Numbered from the stretch's first letter, positions 37,345 to 47,399 are shown. The stretch is 64,000 bases of DNA from Bradyrhizobium sp. CCGB12 (GCF_024199845.1 NZ_JANADO010000001.1:1302001-1366000), one strand, 5' to 3'. Numbers and translations are program-made. The notes: a model not told the origin generated them from the letters alone.

Positions 37345-38325
37345 ATGTTGCTGGTGACCGGCGGGGCCGGTTTTATCGGATCGAATGTCGTCGCCGCGCT
37401 CAACGAGGCCGGTCGCAGCGACGTCGTGGTCTGCGACTTCCTCGGCTCCGACGGCAAGTGGCGCAACCTCGCCAAGCGCCAGCTTGTGGATATCGTCCCT
37501 CCGGCCGAGCTGCTCGACTGGCTGAAGGGCCGCAAGCTCGATGCCGTGATCCATCTCGGGGCGATTTCCGAGACCACCGCGACCGACGGCGATCTCGTGA
37601 TCGAGACCAATTTCCGCCTGTCGATGCGCCTCCTGGATTGGTGCACGGTGAATGCGGTGCCGTTCATCTATGCCTCGTCGGCGGCGACCTATGGCGATGG
37701 CGAGACAGGTTTTGACGACGACGCCTCGCTGCCGGCGCTGAAGAAGCTGCGGCCGATGAATCTCTACGGCTGGAGCAAGCACCTGTTCGATCTCGCGGTC
37801 GCCGACCGTGTCGCGCGCGGTGATCGGCTCCCGCCGCAATGGGCCGGGCTGAAATTCTTCAACGTGTTCGGCCCCAACGAATACCACAAGGGCTCGATGA
37901 TGAGCGTGCTGGCGCGTCGCTTCGACGACGCGAGGGCGGGCCGCGTCGTGCAGCTGTTCAAGTCGCACCGCGACGGCATCGAAGACGGCGACCAGCGTCG
38001 CGATTTCATCTATGTCGACGACGTCGTGCGCGTCGTCATGTGGCTGCTCGCGACGCCGTCGGTCTCCGGCCTCTTCAATGTCGGCACCGGCAAGGCGCGC
38101 AGCTTCAAGGACCTGATGCTGGCAGCCTACGCCGCGCTCGGTGCCAGGCCCAACATCGAATACATCGACATGCCCGAGACCATCCGCAACAGCTATCAAT
38201 ACTTTACCCAGAGCAAGGTCGATCGCCTCCATCGCGCCGGCTATAACGGCGGCTTCACGACGCTCGAGGATGCGGTCAAGGCCTATGTCGGCGATTATCT
38301 CGACCGGCTCGACCGCTTCCGCTGA
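37345..38325 (+). CDS. hldD: ADP-L-glycero-D-manno-heptose 6-epimerase
   Basis: 326 residues from ATG 37345 (MLLVTGGAGFIGSNVVAALN), with AGGG upstream. The open frame continues far to the left antisense to waaF, but that is not coding. AISETTATDGDLVIETNFRL and YASSAATYGDGETGFDDDAS are HldD hallmarks, and YGWSK is the catalytic Tyr/Lys. The enzyme produces the ADP-heptose used by WaaF. It is 12 bases upstream of hldE. Confidence 0.95.
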   Translation: MLLVTGGAGFIGSNVVAALNEAGRSDVVVCDFLGSDGKWRNLAKRQLVDIVPPAELLDWLKGRKLDAVIHLGAISETTATDGDLVIETNFRLSMRLLDWCTVNAVPFIYASSAATYGDGETGFDDDASLPALKKLRPMNLYGWSKHLFDLAVADRVARGDRLPPQWAGLKFFNVFGPNEYHKGSMMSVLARRFDDARAGRVVQLFKSHRDGIEDGDQRRDFIYVDDVVRVVMWLLATPSVSGLFNVGTGKARSFKDLMLAAYAALGARPNIEYIDMPETIRNSYQYFTQSKVDRLHRAGYNGGFTTLEDAVKAYVGDYLDRLDRFR

Positions 38326-38337
38326 GGCCTCTTGACC

Positions 38338-39822
38338 ATGCCGACGCCCATTCTCGATTTCGATGCCCTCGCACACGCCATCTCAGGCCGCACGGTGCTG
38401 TGCATCGGCGACATCATGCTGGACGAGTTCGTCTATGGCGAGGTGTCGCGGATCTCGCCGGAAGCGCCCGCGCCGGTGATCTCGGCCCAGCGCAGCGAGA
38501 TCCATATCGGCGGCGCCGGCAACGTCGCACGCAACGTCGCCGCCCTCGGTGCGCGCTGCATCTTCGTTGGCCTCGTCGGCGAGGACGATCCGGGCAGGCG
38601 CCTCGCCTCCGCGCTGGCGGAGCACGCCGGCATCGACAGCGTTCTGGTGTGCGACCCCTCGCGCCCGACCACGCGAAAAGTCCGCTTCGTCTCCGAGCAT
38701 TTTTCCACGCACATGCTGCGTGCGGATTGGGAGCAGGCGCTGCCGGCCTCCGATGCGACCGAGACGAAGCTGATCGAGGCGATCCTGCCGCAGATCGCGC
38801 GCGCCGACATCGTGCTGCTGTCCGACTACGCCAAGGGCGTTTTGACCGCACGCGTGACCCGCCACACCATCGATGCCGCGCGAAAGCTCGGCAAGCCCGT
38901 CATCGTCGATCCCAAGAGCCTGAACTGGGCGATCTATCGCGGCGCGACGCTGCTCACGCCCAACCGCAAGGAATTTTCGGAAGCGACGCGGAGCCGCGCC
39001 GACACCACGCAGAGCATCGTCGATGCCAGCGAGGACGTGATGCGGCTCGCCGATTGCGAGGCGATCCTGGTCACGCTCGGCGAGCACGGCATGACGCTGG
39101 TGCCGCGCAGCGGCGAGGCCGTCCATGTGCCGGCCTTCCCGGTGAAGGTGCGCGACGTCTCCGGCGCCGGCGACACCGTCGCCGCCGCGCTTGCGGTGTC
39201 GCTCGCAGCGGGCGCCGACTGGGACACGGCGCTGCGCATGGCCAATGCGGCCGCCGCCGTCGCCGTCGGCAAGCAGGGCACCGCCAGCGTGAACGCGGCC
39301 GAACTGCGGCGAAAGATCCTGCCGCATGCCTATCTCGCCGCCGAGGAGAAAATCGTGCTCGAGCCTGATACGCTCGACGCGCAGCTTGCGGAATGGAGGA
39401 AACAGGACCTGCGGGTCGGCTTCACCAACGGCTGTTTCGACATCCTCCATCCCGGCCACGTCAAGGTGTTGACCGCGGCGCGTGCCGCCTGCGACCGCCT
39501 GATCGTGGGTCTCAACAGCGACGCCTCGGTGCGGCGCCTCAAGGGTGCCGATCGCCCGGTCCAGGACGAGCGCGCGCGTGCCGAGGTGCTGGCTGCGCTG
39601 GAGGCCGTCGATCTCGTCGTCATCTTCGAAGAGGACACGCCGATCGAGCTGATCACCAGGATCAAGCCCGGCGTGCTGGTGAAGGGCGGCGACTACACCC
39701 GCGAGCAGGTCGTCGGTCACGAGGTCGTCGAGGCCGCGGGCGGGACGGTCGTGCTGGTCGACATTCTCCAGGGCTTCAGCACCACCGCGCTGGTGCATCG
39801 CGCGCGGGGAGGGGGTCAGTGA
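38338..39822 (+). CDS. hldE: Bifunctional heptose 7-phosphate kinase / heptose 1-phosphate adenylyltransferase
   Basis: 494 residues from ATG 38338. Domain 1 (about 1-320) is a PfkB-type kinase: [20 protein letters not shown] and [14 protein letters not shown] with the catalytic Asp in GAGD. Domain 2 (about 350-494) is a nucleotidyltransferase with [20 protein letters not shown] (HxGH). It performs two steps of ADP-heptose synthesis. GmhA and GmhB, needed for the other steps, are not in the window. Its stop overlaps the GTG start of the O-antigen ligase gene. Confidence 0.95.
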   Translation: MPTPILDFDALAHAISGRTVLCIGDIMLDEFVYGEVSRISPEAPAPVISAQRSEIHIGGAGNVARNVAALGARCIFVGLVGEDDPGRRLASALAEHAGIDSVLVCDPSRPTTRKVRFVSEHFSTHMLRADWEQALPASDATETKLIEAILPQIARADIVLLSDYAKGVLTARVTRHTIDAARKLGKPVIVDPKSLNWAIYRGATLLTPNRKEFSEATRSRADTTQSIVDASEDVMRLADCEAILVTLGEHGMTLVPRSGEAVHVPAFPVKVRDVSGAGDTVAAALAVSLAAGADWDTALRMANAAAAVAVGKQGTASVNAAELRRKILPHAYLAAEEKIVLEPDTLDAQLAEWRKQDLRVGFTNGCFDILHPGHVKVLTAARAACDRLIVGLNSDASVRRLKGADRPVQDERARAEVLAALEAVDLVVIFEEDTPIELITRIKPGVLVKGGDYTREQVVGHEVVEAAGGTVVLVDILQGFSTTALVHRARGGGQ

Positions 39823-41129
39823 CCGCGCTCGCCCGCCAGATGGCCGGCCAGATGCTGCTTCGGCGCCTGCGCAGCCCGGCGGCCTGGCGCGAGGCGGTCG
39901 ACATATTTGCGGTCCTGACCGCGGCTTCGCTGCCGTGGTCGACGTCGCTCGCGGGGATCTTCAACGCGCTGCTGCTGCTCTGCATGGTGCCGTTTCTCGA
40001 CGTCCGCGCGTTCCTGCAATCGCTCAAGCGTCCGATCTGCGTTGCGCCGATCGCGCTGGTCGTCCTCGCGCTGGTGGGGACGCTGTGGTCGGACGCGTCC
40101 TGGGGCGCGCGCTTCTATGCGGTCAATCCGACCGTCAAGCTGCTCGTGCTGCCCGTCCTGCTCTATCATTTCGAGCGCTCGCAGCGCGCGCATTGGGTGA
40201 TCATCGCCTTCCTGGTGTCCTGCGCGCTGTTGTCGGTGATGTCGTGGCTGGTCGCCTTCTATCCCAACCTCGCGCTCAAGACCGATCCGCCCGAACGCGG
40301 CATCTTCGTCAAGAACTACATCGACCAGAGCCAGGAATTCACGCTGTGTGCGGTCGCGCTCGCCTATCCGATCGTGAAGCTGCTGCGCGAGAAGCGGTAC
40401 TGGTTCGCCGGGCTGCTCACGGCGCTGGCGCTCAGCTTCTTCGTCAACATGGCCTTCGTGGTGGTGTCGCGCACCGCGCTCGTCACCATTCCGATCATGT
40501 TCGGCGTGTTCGCGCTGCTTCATCTCAGATGGCGCAGCATTGCGATCGTCGCCGCCGCTCTGCTTGCCGGCGCCGTTCTCGCCTGGCAGACCTCGCCGCA
40601 TTTGCGCCAGACCGCCGAGAAATTTACCGACGACTATACGCGCTATGCGGAAAGGGGCGAGCCGACTTCGCTGGGTCTGCGGCTCGAATTCTGGCGGAAA
40701 TCGCTTGGCTTCTTCGCGGAGGCGCCGATCGTGGGGCACGGCACGGGCTCGACGCGCGGCTTGTTCGAGCGCGTCGCGACTCCCGGTGGGCGCTACCAGG
40801 CGTCCGCCGAGGTGATCGGCAATCCGCATAACCAGACGCTGAACGTCGCCGTGCAATGGGGCGTCATCGGCGTCGCCGTCCTCTACGCGATCTGGATCCT
40901 GCATCTGTTGTTGTTTCGCGGCGACGGGCTTGCCGACTGGATCGGGCTCCTGGTGGTGGTGCAGAACGTCTTCACCTCGCTGTTCAACTCCCATTTGTTC
41001 GACTTCCACGAGAGCTGGATGTACGTCCTCGGCGTCGGCGTTGCCGGCGGCATGGTGATCCGGGCGCAGCGGACGGAGGCGAAGGCGGGGAAGCCGGTTC
41101 CTGAACCGCCAACGGCCGGCAAGCGCTGA
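39819..41129 (+). CDS. O-antigen ligase family protein (Wzy_C)
   Basis: 436 residues from GTG 39819, overlapping the hldE stop by four bases and preceded by GGGGAGGGGG. The open frame extends left inside hldE but without signals. About 10-11 hydrophobic segments with a large loop around 280-340 holding [15 protein letters not shown] and [14 protein letters not shown]; the H-N and Arg features match the Wzy_C loop of WaaL ligases and Wzy polymerases. WaaL joins O-polysaccharide to the lipid A-core in the periplasm. The coupling to hldE favours ligase over polymerase. Confidence 0.82.
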   Translation: MTALARQMAGQMLLRRLRSPAAWREAVDIFAVLTAASLPWSTSLAGIFNALLLLCMVPFLDVRAFLQSLKRPICVAPIALVVLALVGTLWSDASWGARFYAVNPTVKLLVLPVLLYHFERSQRAHWVIIAFLVSCALLSVMSWLVAFYPNLALKTDPPERGIFVKNYIDQSQEFTLCAVALAYPIVKLLREKRYWFAGLLTALALSFFVNMAFVVVSRTALVTIPIMFGVFALLHLRWRSIAIVAAALLAGAVLAWQTSPHLRQTAEKFTDDYTRYAERGEPTSLGLRLEFWRKSLGFFAEAPIVGHGTGSTRGLFERVATPGGRYQASAEVIGNPHNQTLNVAVQWGVIGVAVLYAIWILHLLLFRGDGLADWIGLLVVVQNVFTSLFNSHLFDFHESWMYVLGVGVAGGMVIRAQRTEAKAGKPVPEPPTAGKR

Positions 41130-41181
41130 CCGGCACGCCCTGACTGGCAAGCCCTGACTGCCAAGCCTTGACTGGCATGTC
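41126..41181 (+). repeat. Four tandem copies of a 14-bp unit at the end of the ligase gene
   Basis: Units CTGACCGGCACGCC, CTGACTGGCAAGCC, CTGACTGCCAAGCC and TTGACTGGCATGTC run head to tail. The first contains the ligase stop codon. Since 14 is not a multiple of three, copy-number change would not preserve a frame, but only non-coding spacer is affected. Confidence 0.85.
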
Positions 41182-41243
41182 TTGCCGAGATGGGCTATCA
41201 GCGCGAACAGGTTGTATCTAACTGGATTTTCATCGGTCGGCGG

Positions 41244-43157
41244 ATGACGCGTCTTTCGCATCTCACCTTGCGCAATTTCCTGATCGCGCTCCACGACCTG
41301 CTGGCGACCACGGCGGCGCTGTTCGCCGCCTTCTATCTGCGATTCGAGGGCGGCGACGGCTTCTTCGATCGCCTGCCGCTGCTGTTCCAGATCCTGCCCT
41401 ATTTCCTCGCCTTCAGCGTGGTCGTGTTTTTCGTCTTCAACCTGACCACGACGAAATGGCGCTTCATCTCGCTGCCGGACGCGCTGAACATCATTCGCGT
41501 CGCGACGGTGCTGACGGTCGCGCTTCTCGTGCTTGACTACATCTTCGTCGCGCCCAACGTCCGCGGTGCCTTCTTTCTCGGCAAGGTGACGATCGTCCTC
41601 TACTGGTTCCTCGAAATCTCCTTCCTCAGCGCAGCGCGTATGGCCTACCGCTATTTCCGTTATACGCGGGTGCGGCGGCATGCGAGGACCGATGATGCTG
41701 CGCCGACCCTGCTGATCGGCCGCGCCGCCGATGCAGAGGTGCTGCTGCGCGGGATCGAGAGCGGGGCGATCAAGCGCATCTGGCCGGTCGGCCTGCTGTC
41801 GCCGTCGGGCTCCGACCGCGGCCAGTTCATCCGCAACGTGCCCGTGCTGGGCGGCATAGACGACGTCGAGGACGTCATCGCGGACTTCGCCAAGCGCAAC
41901 AAGAAGATCGCGCGCCTCGTGATGACGCCATCGGCGTTCGAGCCGGAGGCGCATCCGGAATCGGTCCTGATGCGGGCGCGCAGATTAGGCGTGATCGTGA
42001 GCCGCATGCCCTCGCTCGAGAGCGGGGATACGCCGCGGCTCACGGCGGTCGCGGTCGAGGACCTCCTGCTGCGGCCGAGCGAGACGATCGACTATGCGCG
42101 TCTCGAAGCCCTGATCAGGGGCAAGGCGGTGATCGTCACCGGCGGCGGCGGCTCGATCGGTTCGGAGATCTGCGAGCGCGTCGTCGCCTTCGGCGCCGCG
42201 CGTCTGCTGATTGTGGAGAATTCCGAGCCGGCGCTCTACGCCGTCACCGAAGTGCTCGCCGCGCAAGGCACGGCGGCCGAGATCGAGGGCCGCATCGCCG
42301 ACATCCGCGACCGCGAGCGCATCCTGCGCCTGATGGCCGAGTTCAAGCCGGACATCGTATTCCATGCCGCGGCGCTCAAGCACGTGCCGATCCTCGAGCG
42401 CGACTGGAGCGAGGGCGTCAAGACCAACATCTTCGGCTCCATCAACGTCGCGGATGCGGCGCACGCCGCCGGGGCCGAGGCCATGGTGATGATCTCGACC
42501 GACAAGGCGATCGAGCCGGTGTCGATGCTCGGCCTGACCAAGCGCTTCGCGGAAATGTACTGCCAGGCGCTGGATCGCGACCTCGCAACCGGAGGGCGCG
42601 ACGCCAAACCGCCGATGCGGCTGATCTCGGTCCGGTTCGGCAATGTGCTGGCCTCGAACGGTTCGGTGGTGCCGAAGTTCAAGGCGCAGATCGAGGCCGG
42701 CGGCCCCGTGACGGTGACGCATCCGGACATGGTCCGCTATTTCATGACCATCCGCGAGGCCTGCGATCTCGTCATCACGGCGGCGACCCACGCGCTCGGC
42801 AGTGCGCATTCGGACGTCTCTGTGTACGTGCTCAACATGGGCCAGCCGGTCAAGATCGTCGATCTTGCCGAACGCATGATCCGCCTGTCCGGCCTGCAAC
42901 CCGGCTATGACATCGAGATCGTGTTCACCGGCATGCGGCCGGGCGAGCGCCTGCACGAGATCCTGTTCGCCTCCGAGGAGCCGACCCGCGAGATCGGCGT
43001 CGCCGGCATCATGGCCGCGCAGCCGAACGAGCCGCCGATGCAGACGCTGCGCAAATGGATTGCGGCGCTCGAACAGGCGATCGTGCGCGACGATCGCGCC
43101 ACCATCAAGACGATCCTGAAGGATGCCGTTCCCGAGTTCGGGTCGACCGCGGCCTGA
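41244..43157 (+). CDS. Polysaccharide biosynthesis nucleotide-sugar dehydratase (CapD/FlaA1/WbpM-like)
   Basis: 637 residues from ATG 41244 (MTRLSHLTLRNFLIALHDLL); ATG 41190 is an alternative giving 18 more residues. Four N-terminal membrane segments, a first Rossmann-like region (ALLIGRAADAEVLL-like), then GKAVIVTGGGGSIGSEICER and ISTDKAIEPVSMLGLTKRFA. In WbpM-type enzymes the YxxxK Tyr is usually Met; here that position aligns by eye with Leu. Such proteins make UDP-4-keto-6-deoxy sugars for O-antigen. It ends three bases before the next glycosyltransferase. Confidence 0.85.
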   Translation: MTRLSHLTLRNFLIALHDLLATTAALFAAFYLRFEGGDGFFDRLPLLFQILPYFLAFSVVVFFVFNLTTTKWRFISLPDALNIIRVATVLTVALLVLDYIFVAPNVRGAFFLGKVTIVLYWFLEISFLSAARMAYRYFRYTRVRRHARTDDAAPTLLIGRAADAEVLLRGIESGAIKRIWPVGLLSPSGSDRGQFIRNVPVLGGIDDVEDVIADFAKRNKKIARLVMTPSAFEPEAHPESVLMRARRLGVIVSRMPSLESGDTPRLTAVAVEDLLLRPSETIDYARLEALIRGKAVIVTGGGGSIGSEICERVVAFGAARLLIVENSEPALYAVTEVLAAQGTAAEIEGRIADIRDRERILRLMAEFKPDIVFHAAALKHVPILERDWSEGVKTNIFGSINVADAAHAAGAEAMVMISTDKAIEPVSMLGLTKRFAEMYCQALDRDLATGGRDAKPPMRLISVRFGNVLASNGSVVPKFKAQIEAGGPVTVTHPDMVRYFMTIREACDLVITAATHALGSAHSDVSVYVLNMGQPVKIVDLAERMIRLSGLQPGYDIEIVFTGMRPGERLHEILFASEEPTREIGVAGIMAAQPNEPPMQTLRKWIAALEQAIVRDDRATIKTILKDAVPEFGSTAA

Positions 43158-43159
43158 CC

Positions 43160-44380
43160 ATGCAACCTCGGGGCAAGATCGTCGTCGCGAGCCAGCATTA
43201 CCCGCCTGACCCGAGCACGACGGCGGCGATCATGGCGGAGATCGCCTGTCGTCTCGCCGAGGACCACGAGGTCGTCGTGTTGTCGGGCTCGCAAGGCGCG
43301 CTGCCGGCCGTGCAGACCGGCCCGGGCAAGCCGCGCGTCGTCGCCATCAAGAACCGGATGGCGGGCAAGGCGGCGCTGGTGCGGCGCGGCCTGTCCGAGC
43401 TGCGGTTCGCGGCGCGCACGTTCTTCGCGCTGGTCCGCGAGCTTAAGGCAGGCGATGTCGTGCTCACCGTTACCGCGCCCTTCACGCTGCCTTACGCGGT
43501 CGCCGCGGCGGCTAGGGTCAAGGGCGCGCGGTCGGCGCTGATCATGCACGACCTCTTCCCCGACGTGCTGGTGATGGCGGGCCTGCTCAAGCCCGGCTCG
43601 TTCGTGACGCGGACGATGCGCGCCGCCAACAGCCTGATGTTTCGCGCGCTCAATGCCGTCATCACCATCGGCCGCGATGCCGAGCGCCCGCTGCTGAGCT
43701 ATTCCGGCATGAGGCGCAACAAGATCCGCTTCATCCCGAACTGGGCGACGCTGGTGCCTGGGGCGCGCCCGCTGTTACCGGACAATCGGTTCCGCAAGGC
43801 TACGCCAGCGCGCTTCATCGTCGGACTATCAGGCAATCTCGGCTTCACCCATGATCCCGAGATCGTGTTCGAGGCGGCGCGCCTCCTGAAGGACGAGGCC
43901 GACATTCACTTCCTGCTGTCGGGCTGGGGCATCGGTTTCGAGCGGCTGAAGCAGTTGCAGGCTGAGGCGAACCTGCCGAATGTCTCCTTCGTGGCGCGCG
44001 TTGCGGATTCCGAGCTCGAGGCGTTTCTGGCGTCAGCCAATCTCTGGATCATTCCGTACCGGAAGGACGTTGCAGGGGTGTCGGTGCCGAGCCGGTTCTA
44101 CAATCTGCTGGCGGTCGGCCGTCCCGTGGTGCTGGTCTCCGAGCCGGAGGCCGAGGCCGCGTTGACGGTGGTCGAGAACGGGCTCGGTTGGGTCGTGACG
44201 CCGGGCCGCGCCGACCGGCTCGCTGAGGTGATCCGCGCGGCGTCCCGTTCCGATAGCGGCGCGATGGCGGAGCGCGCGGTGCAGGCGGCATCGCGCTTCG
44301 ACCGGACCATTGCGATGAACGCCTATGCCGGCCTGATCGACGAATTGTTGCGCAACCCGGACCTTGCGGAGCAACGATGA
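43160..44380 (+). CDS. Glycosyltransferase, WbuB-like group 4
   Basis: 406 residues from ATG 43160, two bases after the dehydratase stop. IVVASQHYPPDPSTTAAIMA is the usual WbuB/WcaI-type start, followed by HDLFPDVLVMAGLL and FIPNWATLVPG; the GT-B C-terminal half has IVGLSGNLGFTHDPEIVFEA and WIIPYRKDVAGVSVPSRFYN. Relatives transfer FucNAc or similar 6-deoxy amino sugars in O-antigen synthesis, which fits the neighbouring dehydratase and epimerase. Its stop overlaps the next start (ATGA). Confidence 0.85.
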   Translation: MQPRGKIVVASQHYPPDPSTTAAIMAEIACRLAEDHEVVVLSGSQGALPAVQTGPGKPRVVAIKNRMAGKAALVRRGLSELRFAARTFFALVRELKAGDVVLTVTAPFTLPYAVAAAARVKGARSALIMHDLFPDVLVMAGLLKPGSFVTRTMRAANSLMFRALNAVITIGRDAERPLLSYSGMRRNKIRFIPNWATLVPGARPLLPDNRFRKATPARFIVGLSGNLGFTHDPEIVFEAARLLKDEADIHFLLSGWGIGFERLKQLQAEANLPNVSFVARVADSELEAFLASANLWIIPYRKDVAGVSVPSRFYNLLAVGRPVVLVSEPEAEAALTVVENGLGWVVTPGRADRLAEVIRAASRSDSGAMAERAVQAASRFDRTIAMNAYAGLIDELLRNPDLAEQR

Positions 44381-45324
44381 GCGAGAAGAAACCAGTCGTG
44401 CTGGTGACGGGAGCGAGCGGCTTCGTCGGCCGTCACGTCGCCCCCGCGCTGGCACGCGAGGGCTGGTCGGTCCGCCGTGCGGTCCGCAGCCCTGATGGCG
44501 TCGACGACGAGGTTGTGATCGAAACGATCGGTCCGGAGACCGATTGGCGGGAAGCGCTCGACGGTGTCGACGCCGTCGTCCATCTCGCCGCGCGCGTGCA
44601 TCACAAGCACGAGGAGCATGCGGACGAGATCTACCGCAACGTCAATATCGCCGGCACGCTGCATTTGGCGCGCTGTGCAGCGGCGGCCGGCGTGCGCCAG
44701 TTCATCTTCGTCAGTACCGTTCTCGTGCATGGCCGCAGCAATGAGGGACGCGCACCGTTCAGCGAGGACGACGTCCTGACGCCGCGCGGCCTGTACGGCA
44801 TGTCCAAGGCCGCGGCCGAGGACGGCCTGAGGACGCTGGCGCGGGACAAGGACATGAATATCTCCGTGATCAGGCCACCGCTGGTCTATGGTGCGGGTGC
44901 CAAGGGCAATTTCGCGCTGCTCACGCGCGCGGTGGACCGGGGGCTGCCGCTGCCCTTCGCCGCGATCCGCAATCACCGCGCCTTCCTCGCCGTGCAGAAC
45001 CTGTCGTCGTTCATCCTGCACCGGCTCAGCCATCCCGACCCCGCGAGCAATTTCGAGACCTTCCTGGTGGCCGACCGGGAGCAGGTCTCGACACCCGAAT
45101 TCATCGAGCGCCTGGCGAGAGCATCCGGCAAGAGCCCGCGGCTGTTCGGCATATCGCCGACCCTGCTCGGCACGCTCCTCCGCGTAACCGGCCGGCAGGA
45201 TACGCGTGACAGCCTGATTGGCTCGCTCGAGCTCGACATCTCGAAGGCGATTGCGACCGGCTGGCAGCCGCAGGTCTCGCTCGACGAGGGGCTGCGGCTC
45301 GCGCTGTCGGCTCAGGAGAGTTGA
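44377..45324 (+). CDS. NAD-dependent epimerase/dehydratase (extended SDR)
   Basis: 315 residues. VLVTGASGFVGRHVAPALAR is the NAD-binding motif and YGMSKAAAED the catalytic YxxxK; VHLAARVHHKHEEHADEIYR is like the WbpV/WbuX-type reductases that act on UDP-4-keto-sugars to give UDP-QuiNAc or UDP-FucNAc. Coupled by ATGA to the WbuB-like gene. It overlaps the oppositely oriented WbpL-like gene by 13 bases at the 3' ends. Confidence 0.82.
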   Translation: MSEKKPVVLVTGASGFVGRHVAPALAREGWSVRRAVRSPDGVDDEVVIETIGPETDWREALDGVDAVVHLAARVHHKHEEHADEIYRNVNIAGTLHLARCAAAAGVRQFIFVSTVLVHGRSNEGRAPFSEDDVLTPRGLYGMSKAAAEDGLRTLARDKDMNISVIRPPLVYGAGAKGNFALLTRAVDRGLPLPFAAIRNHRAFLAVQNLSSFILHRLSHPDPASNFETFLVADREQVSTPEFIERLARASGKSPRLFGISPTLLGTLLRVTGRQDTRDSLIGSLELDISKAIATGWQPQVSLDEGLRLALSAQES

Positions 45325-46346
45325 GGGCGGGCGAAGCGCCGCAGCACGCAAGCGACCGCGATCGCGCCTGCGAGCAGGGCGAGGAGCGTGATCGCCATCG
45401 ATCCGGCGCGAACGGTGACGATGGCGAGCAGGGCCAGCACGAGATTGAGCGCGAACACTTCGCCTGTTACCTGCGGGACCGTGAACCCGTTGTCGGTCGC
45501 ACGCTGATAGAAATGCGAGCGATGCGCCGACCAGAACTGTTCACGGCGCGCGATGCGGCGAAACAGCGTGATGGTGGAATCCGCGAGATAATAGCCGGGC
45601 AGCAGCAGCGCCGCGACGGGTTGCCCGTGCCAGGCGAGCTCCAGCAGGCACCAGCCGAGCAGAAGGCCGATCGGCAGGCTGCCGACATCGCCGAGGAACA
45701 CTCTTGCGACCGGCCTGTTGAACGGCGCGAAGCCGAGTATGGCGCCGCACAGGGCCGTCGCGAGCAGGCTCGTGGACGCAGACAGGTTGCCGAACCATCC
45801 GAGCAGTCCGAGCGCGGCGGTCGTCGGCACCACTTCGGACACCGTCATCAGGTCGAGACCGTCCATGAAATTGACGAGGTTCACGAACCAGACGCCGGCG
45901 ATGACGATGAGGACACGTTCAAGGGCGAGCGGCAGGGCGGGCACGATCCGCAGCGTCTCCGGTGCCGCGTAGACGATGGTGATCACGGCAGCAGCTTGCA
46001 GCAGGAGCCGTACGACGACTGGCAGGGGCCGGATGTCATCGACAAGCCCGACCAGAGCGATCAGCACGGCGGAGCCGATCAAGGGCAGGGGAATCGCGCC
46101 ATGCGCCCAGGCGGCCCAGGGTGCAGCGACCAGCAGGGTCGCTGCGACGACTGCGATACCCGCGCCCTGTGGCGTCGGAATGCGATGCGAGGACCGCGCA
46201 TTCGGCCGCGCCAGCGCATAACGTTGCAGCAGCGGCATGCTCAGCCAGGTGATGCAGGCGGAGATCAGTGCAGCCAGCACGGCTGGCGCGAGCGCGAACA
46301 GCACCAGTCCGGCCGCAAGGTCCGCACCTGCGGCGAAAATCGTCAC
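45312..46346 (-). CDS. Polyprenyl-phosphate glycosyl-1-phosphate transferase (WbpL/WecA-like)
   Basis: 344 residues, about 10-11 membrane segments. MraY/WecA-superfamily motifs are present: VGLVDDIRPLP with Asp103-Asp104, NFMDGLD at 159-165, and VFLGDVGSLPIGLLLG. RSSHRIPTPQGAGIA is the WbpL-type substrate region. It moves a sugar-1-phosphate, probably an N-acetyl 6-deoxy sugar, onto undecaprenyl phosphate to start O-unit assembly. It overlaps the UPF0104 gene upstream by four bases, so the two form an operon. Confidence 0.9.
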   Translation of the reverse strand: MTIFAAGADLAAGLVLFALAPAVLAALISACITWLSMPLLQRYALARPNARSSHRIPTPQGAGIAVVAATLLVAAPWAAWAHGAIPLPLIGSAVLIALVGLVDDIRPLPVVVRLLLQAAAVITIVYAAPETLRIVPALPLALERVLIVIAGVWFVNLVNFMDGLDLMTVSEVVPTTAALGLLGWFGNLSASTSLLATALCGAILGFAPFNRPVARVFLGDVGSLPIGLLLGWCLLELAWHGQPVAALLLPGYYLADSTITLFRRIARREQFWSAHRSHFYQRATDNGFTVPQVTGEVFALNLVLALLAIVTVRAGSMAITLLALLAGAIAVACVLRRFARPQLS

Positions 46347-47302
46347 TCCGGCACTCCGAGCGGGGCCGATCCTTGCGCGGCTTTCTCGGCGCTGAGGATC
46401 CAGACCAGGCCGCCGATCGCGCCGACAATGAAGTACACGGCGCCGAACAGCAGCGAGATGTTGACGCCCTCGTTCGCGGCTAGCCCCGCGAAGCCGAATG
46501 CCAGGCCCATCGTGGCTTCACGCACGCCCCAGCCCGCGATCGAGATCGGCATCAAGGTGATCAGCATCACCGGCGGGACGAGCAGGAATATCTGGCCGAA
46601 GCCGATCGGTGCCGCGATCGACTGCACCACGCACCAGGCGATGACGACGGCGAGCACGTGAACGAGGATCGACAGGATCGCGATGATCGGGCCACGGGAG
46701 CGGCTGAAGATCACGCGGTTGGCGATCACGGCACAGGCGTGGATGTGATGCGTCCCCCACCAGGTCTTCAGCCAGCGCCATTTCAGCGCGCCGAAGATCA
46801 GGAAGCCGACGCCGCCCGCGAGCGCCGCGAGGTCGACGAGCAGCAGCGCCGAGCGCCCGTGCGGATCGGTGATGAGGCTGTAGCTCCAGGGCAGGCTCGC
46901 GACGATGAGGACCGCGAGCGCAATGAGGCCGATCGCGCGATCGACGAAGATCGAGTAGGTGGCGGCGCGCCAGCCGGCGCCGGCGCGCGCGACCAACCAC
47001 AGCCGGACCGCGTCGCCGCCGATCGCGGACGGCAGCGTCTGGTTGAAAAAGGCGCCGATCACGTTGTAGCGCATGGCGCGGCGGAGCTCGAGCGGCGCGC
47101 CGCATTCGGCGCTGATCTCGCGCCAGCGCAGCACGCCGACGAAGATTTGCAGGAACGTGACCGCGATTGCCACGCCGATCCAGACCAGGCTGGTCACCGT
47201 GAAGCGCGAAAACAGTTCGGACAGGTCCACCTTACGCAGCGCCAGATAGAGCAGCGCCGCGGAAATCAGGATCTTGGCCGCAGAAAGCAGGATTCGGCGC
47301 AT
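46343..47302 (-). CDS. Lysylphosphatidylglycerol synthase TM region/UPF0104 family membrane protein
   Basis: 319 residues, about eight hydrophobic segments and no soluble domain. RAMRYNVIGAFFNQTLPSAI followed by GGDAVRLWLV is the hallmark of the UPF0104 (flippase-like) family, and GWGVREATMG is the second conserved site. It lacks the MprF catalytic domain, so it does not make lysyl-PG; relatives are thought to move polyprenyl-linked or lipid substrates. Operon with the WbpL-like transferase suggests a role in O-unit or lipid-sugar handling (inference). Confidence 0.82.
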   Translation of the reverse strand: MRRILLSAAKILISAALLYLALRKVDLSELFSRFTVTSLVWIGVAIAVTFLQIFVGVLRWREISAECGAPLELRRAMRYNVIGAFFNQTLPSAIGGDAVRLWLVARAGAGWRAATYSIFVDRAIGLIALAVLIVASLPWSYSLITDPHGRSALLLVDLAALAGGVGFLIFGALKWRWLKTWWGTHHIHACAVIANRVIFSRSRGPIIAILSILVHVLAVVIAWCVVQSIAAPIGFGQIFLLVPPVMLITLMPISIAGWGVREATMGLAFGFAGLAANEGVNISLLFGAVYFIVGAIGGLVWILSAEKAAQGSAPLGVPE

Positions 47303-47399
47303 CTCGCCCGTATACAGGGTTTGCGAAGATTGGAGGCAACCCGACGCGAGGCGCCGAATTCGGCCGCTTTGGTATGGTTTTGGCGCCGATCTTGCAATA

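Noticed and set aside
39393..39818. Extension of the O-antigen ligase frame into hldE
   Set aside because: It overlaps the nucleotidyltransferase domain of hldE in another frame; the GTG at 39819 has a strong ribosome binding site.
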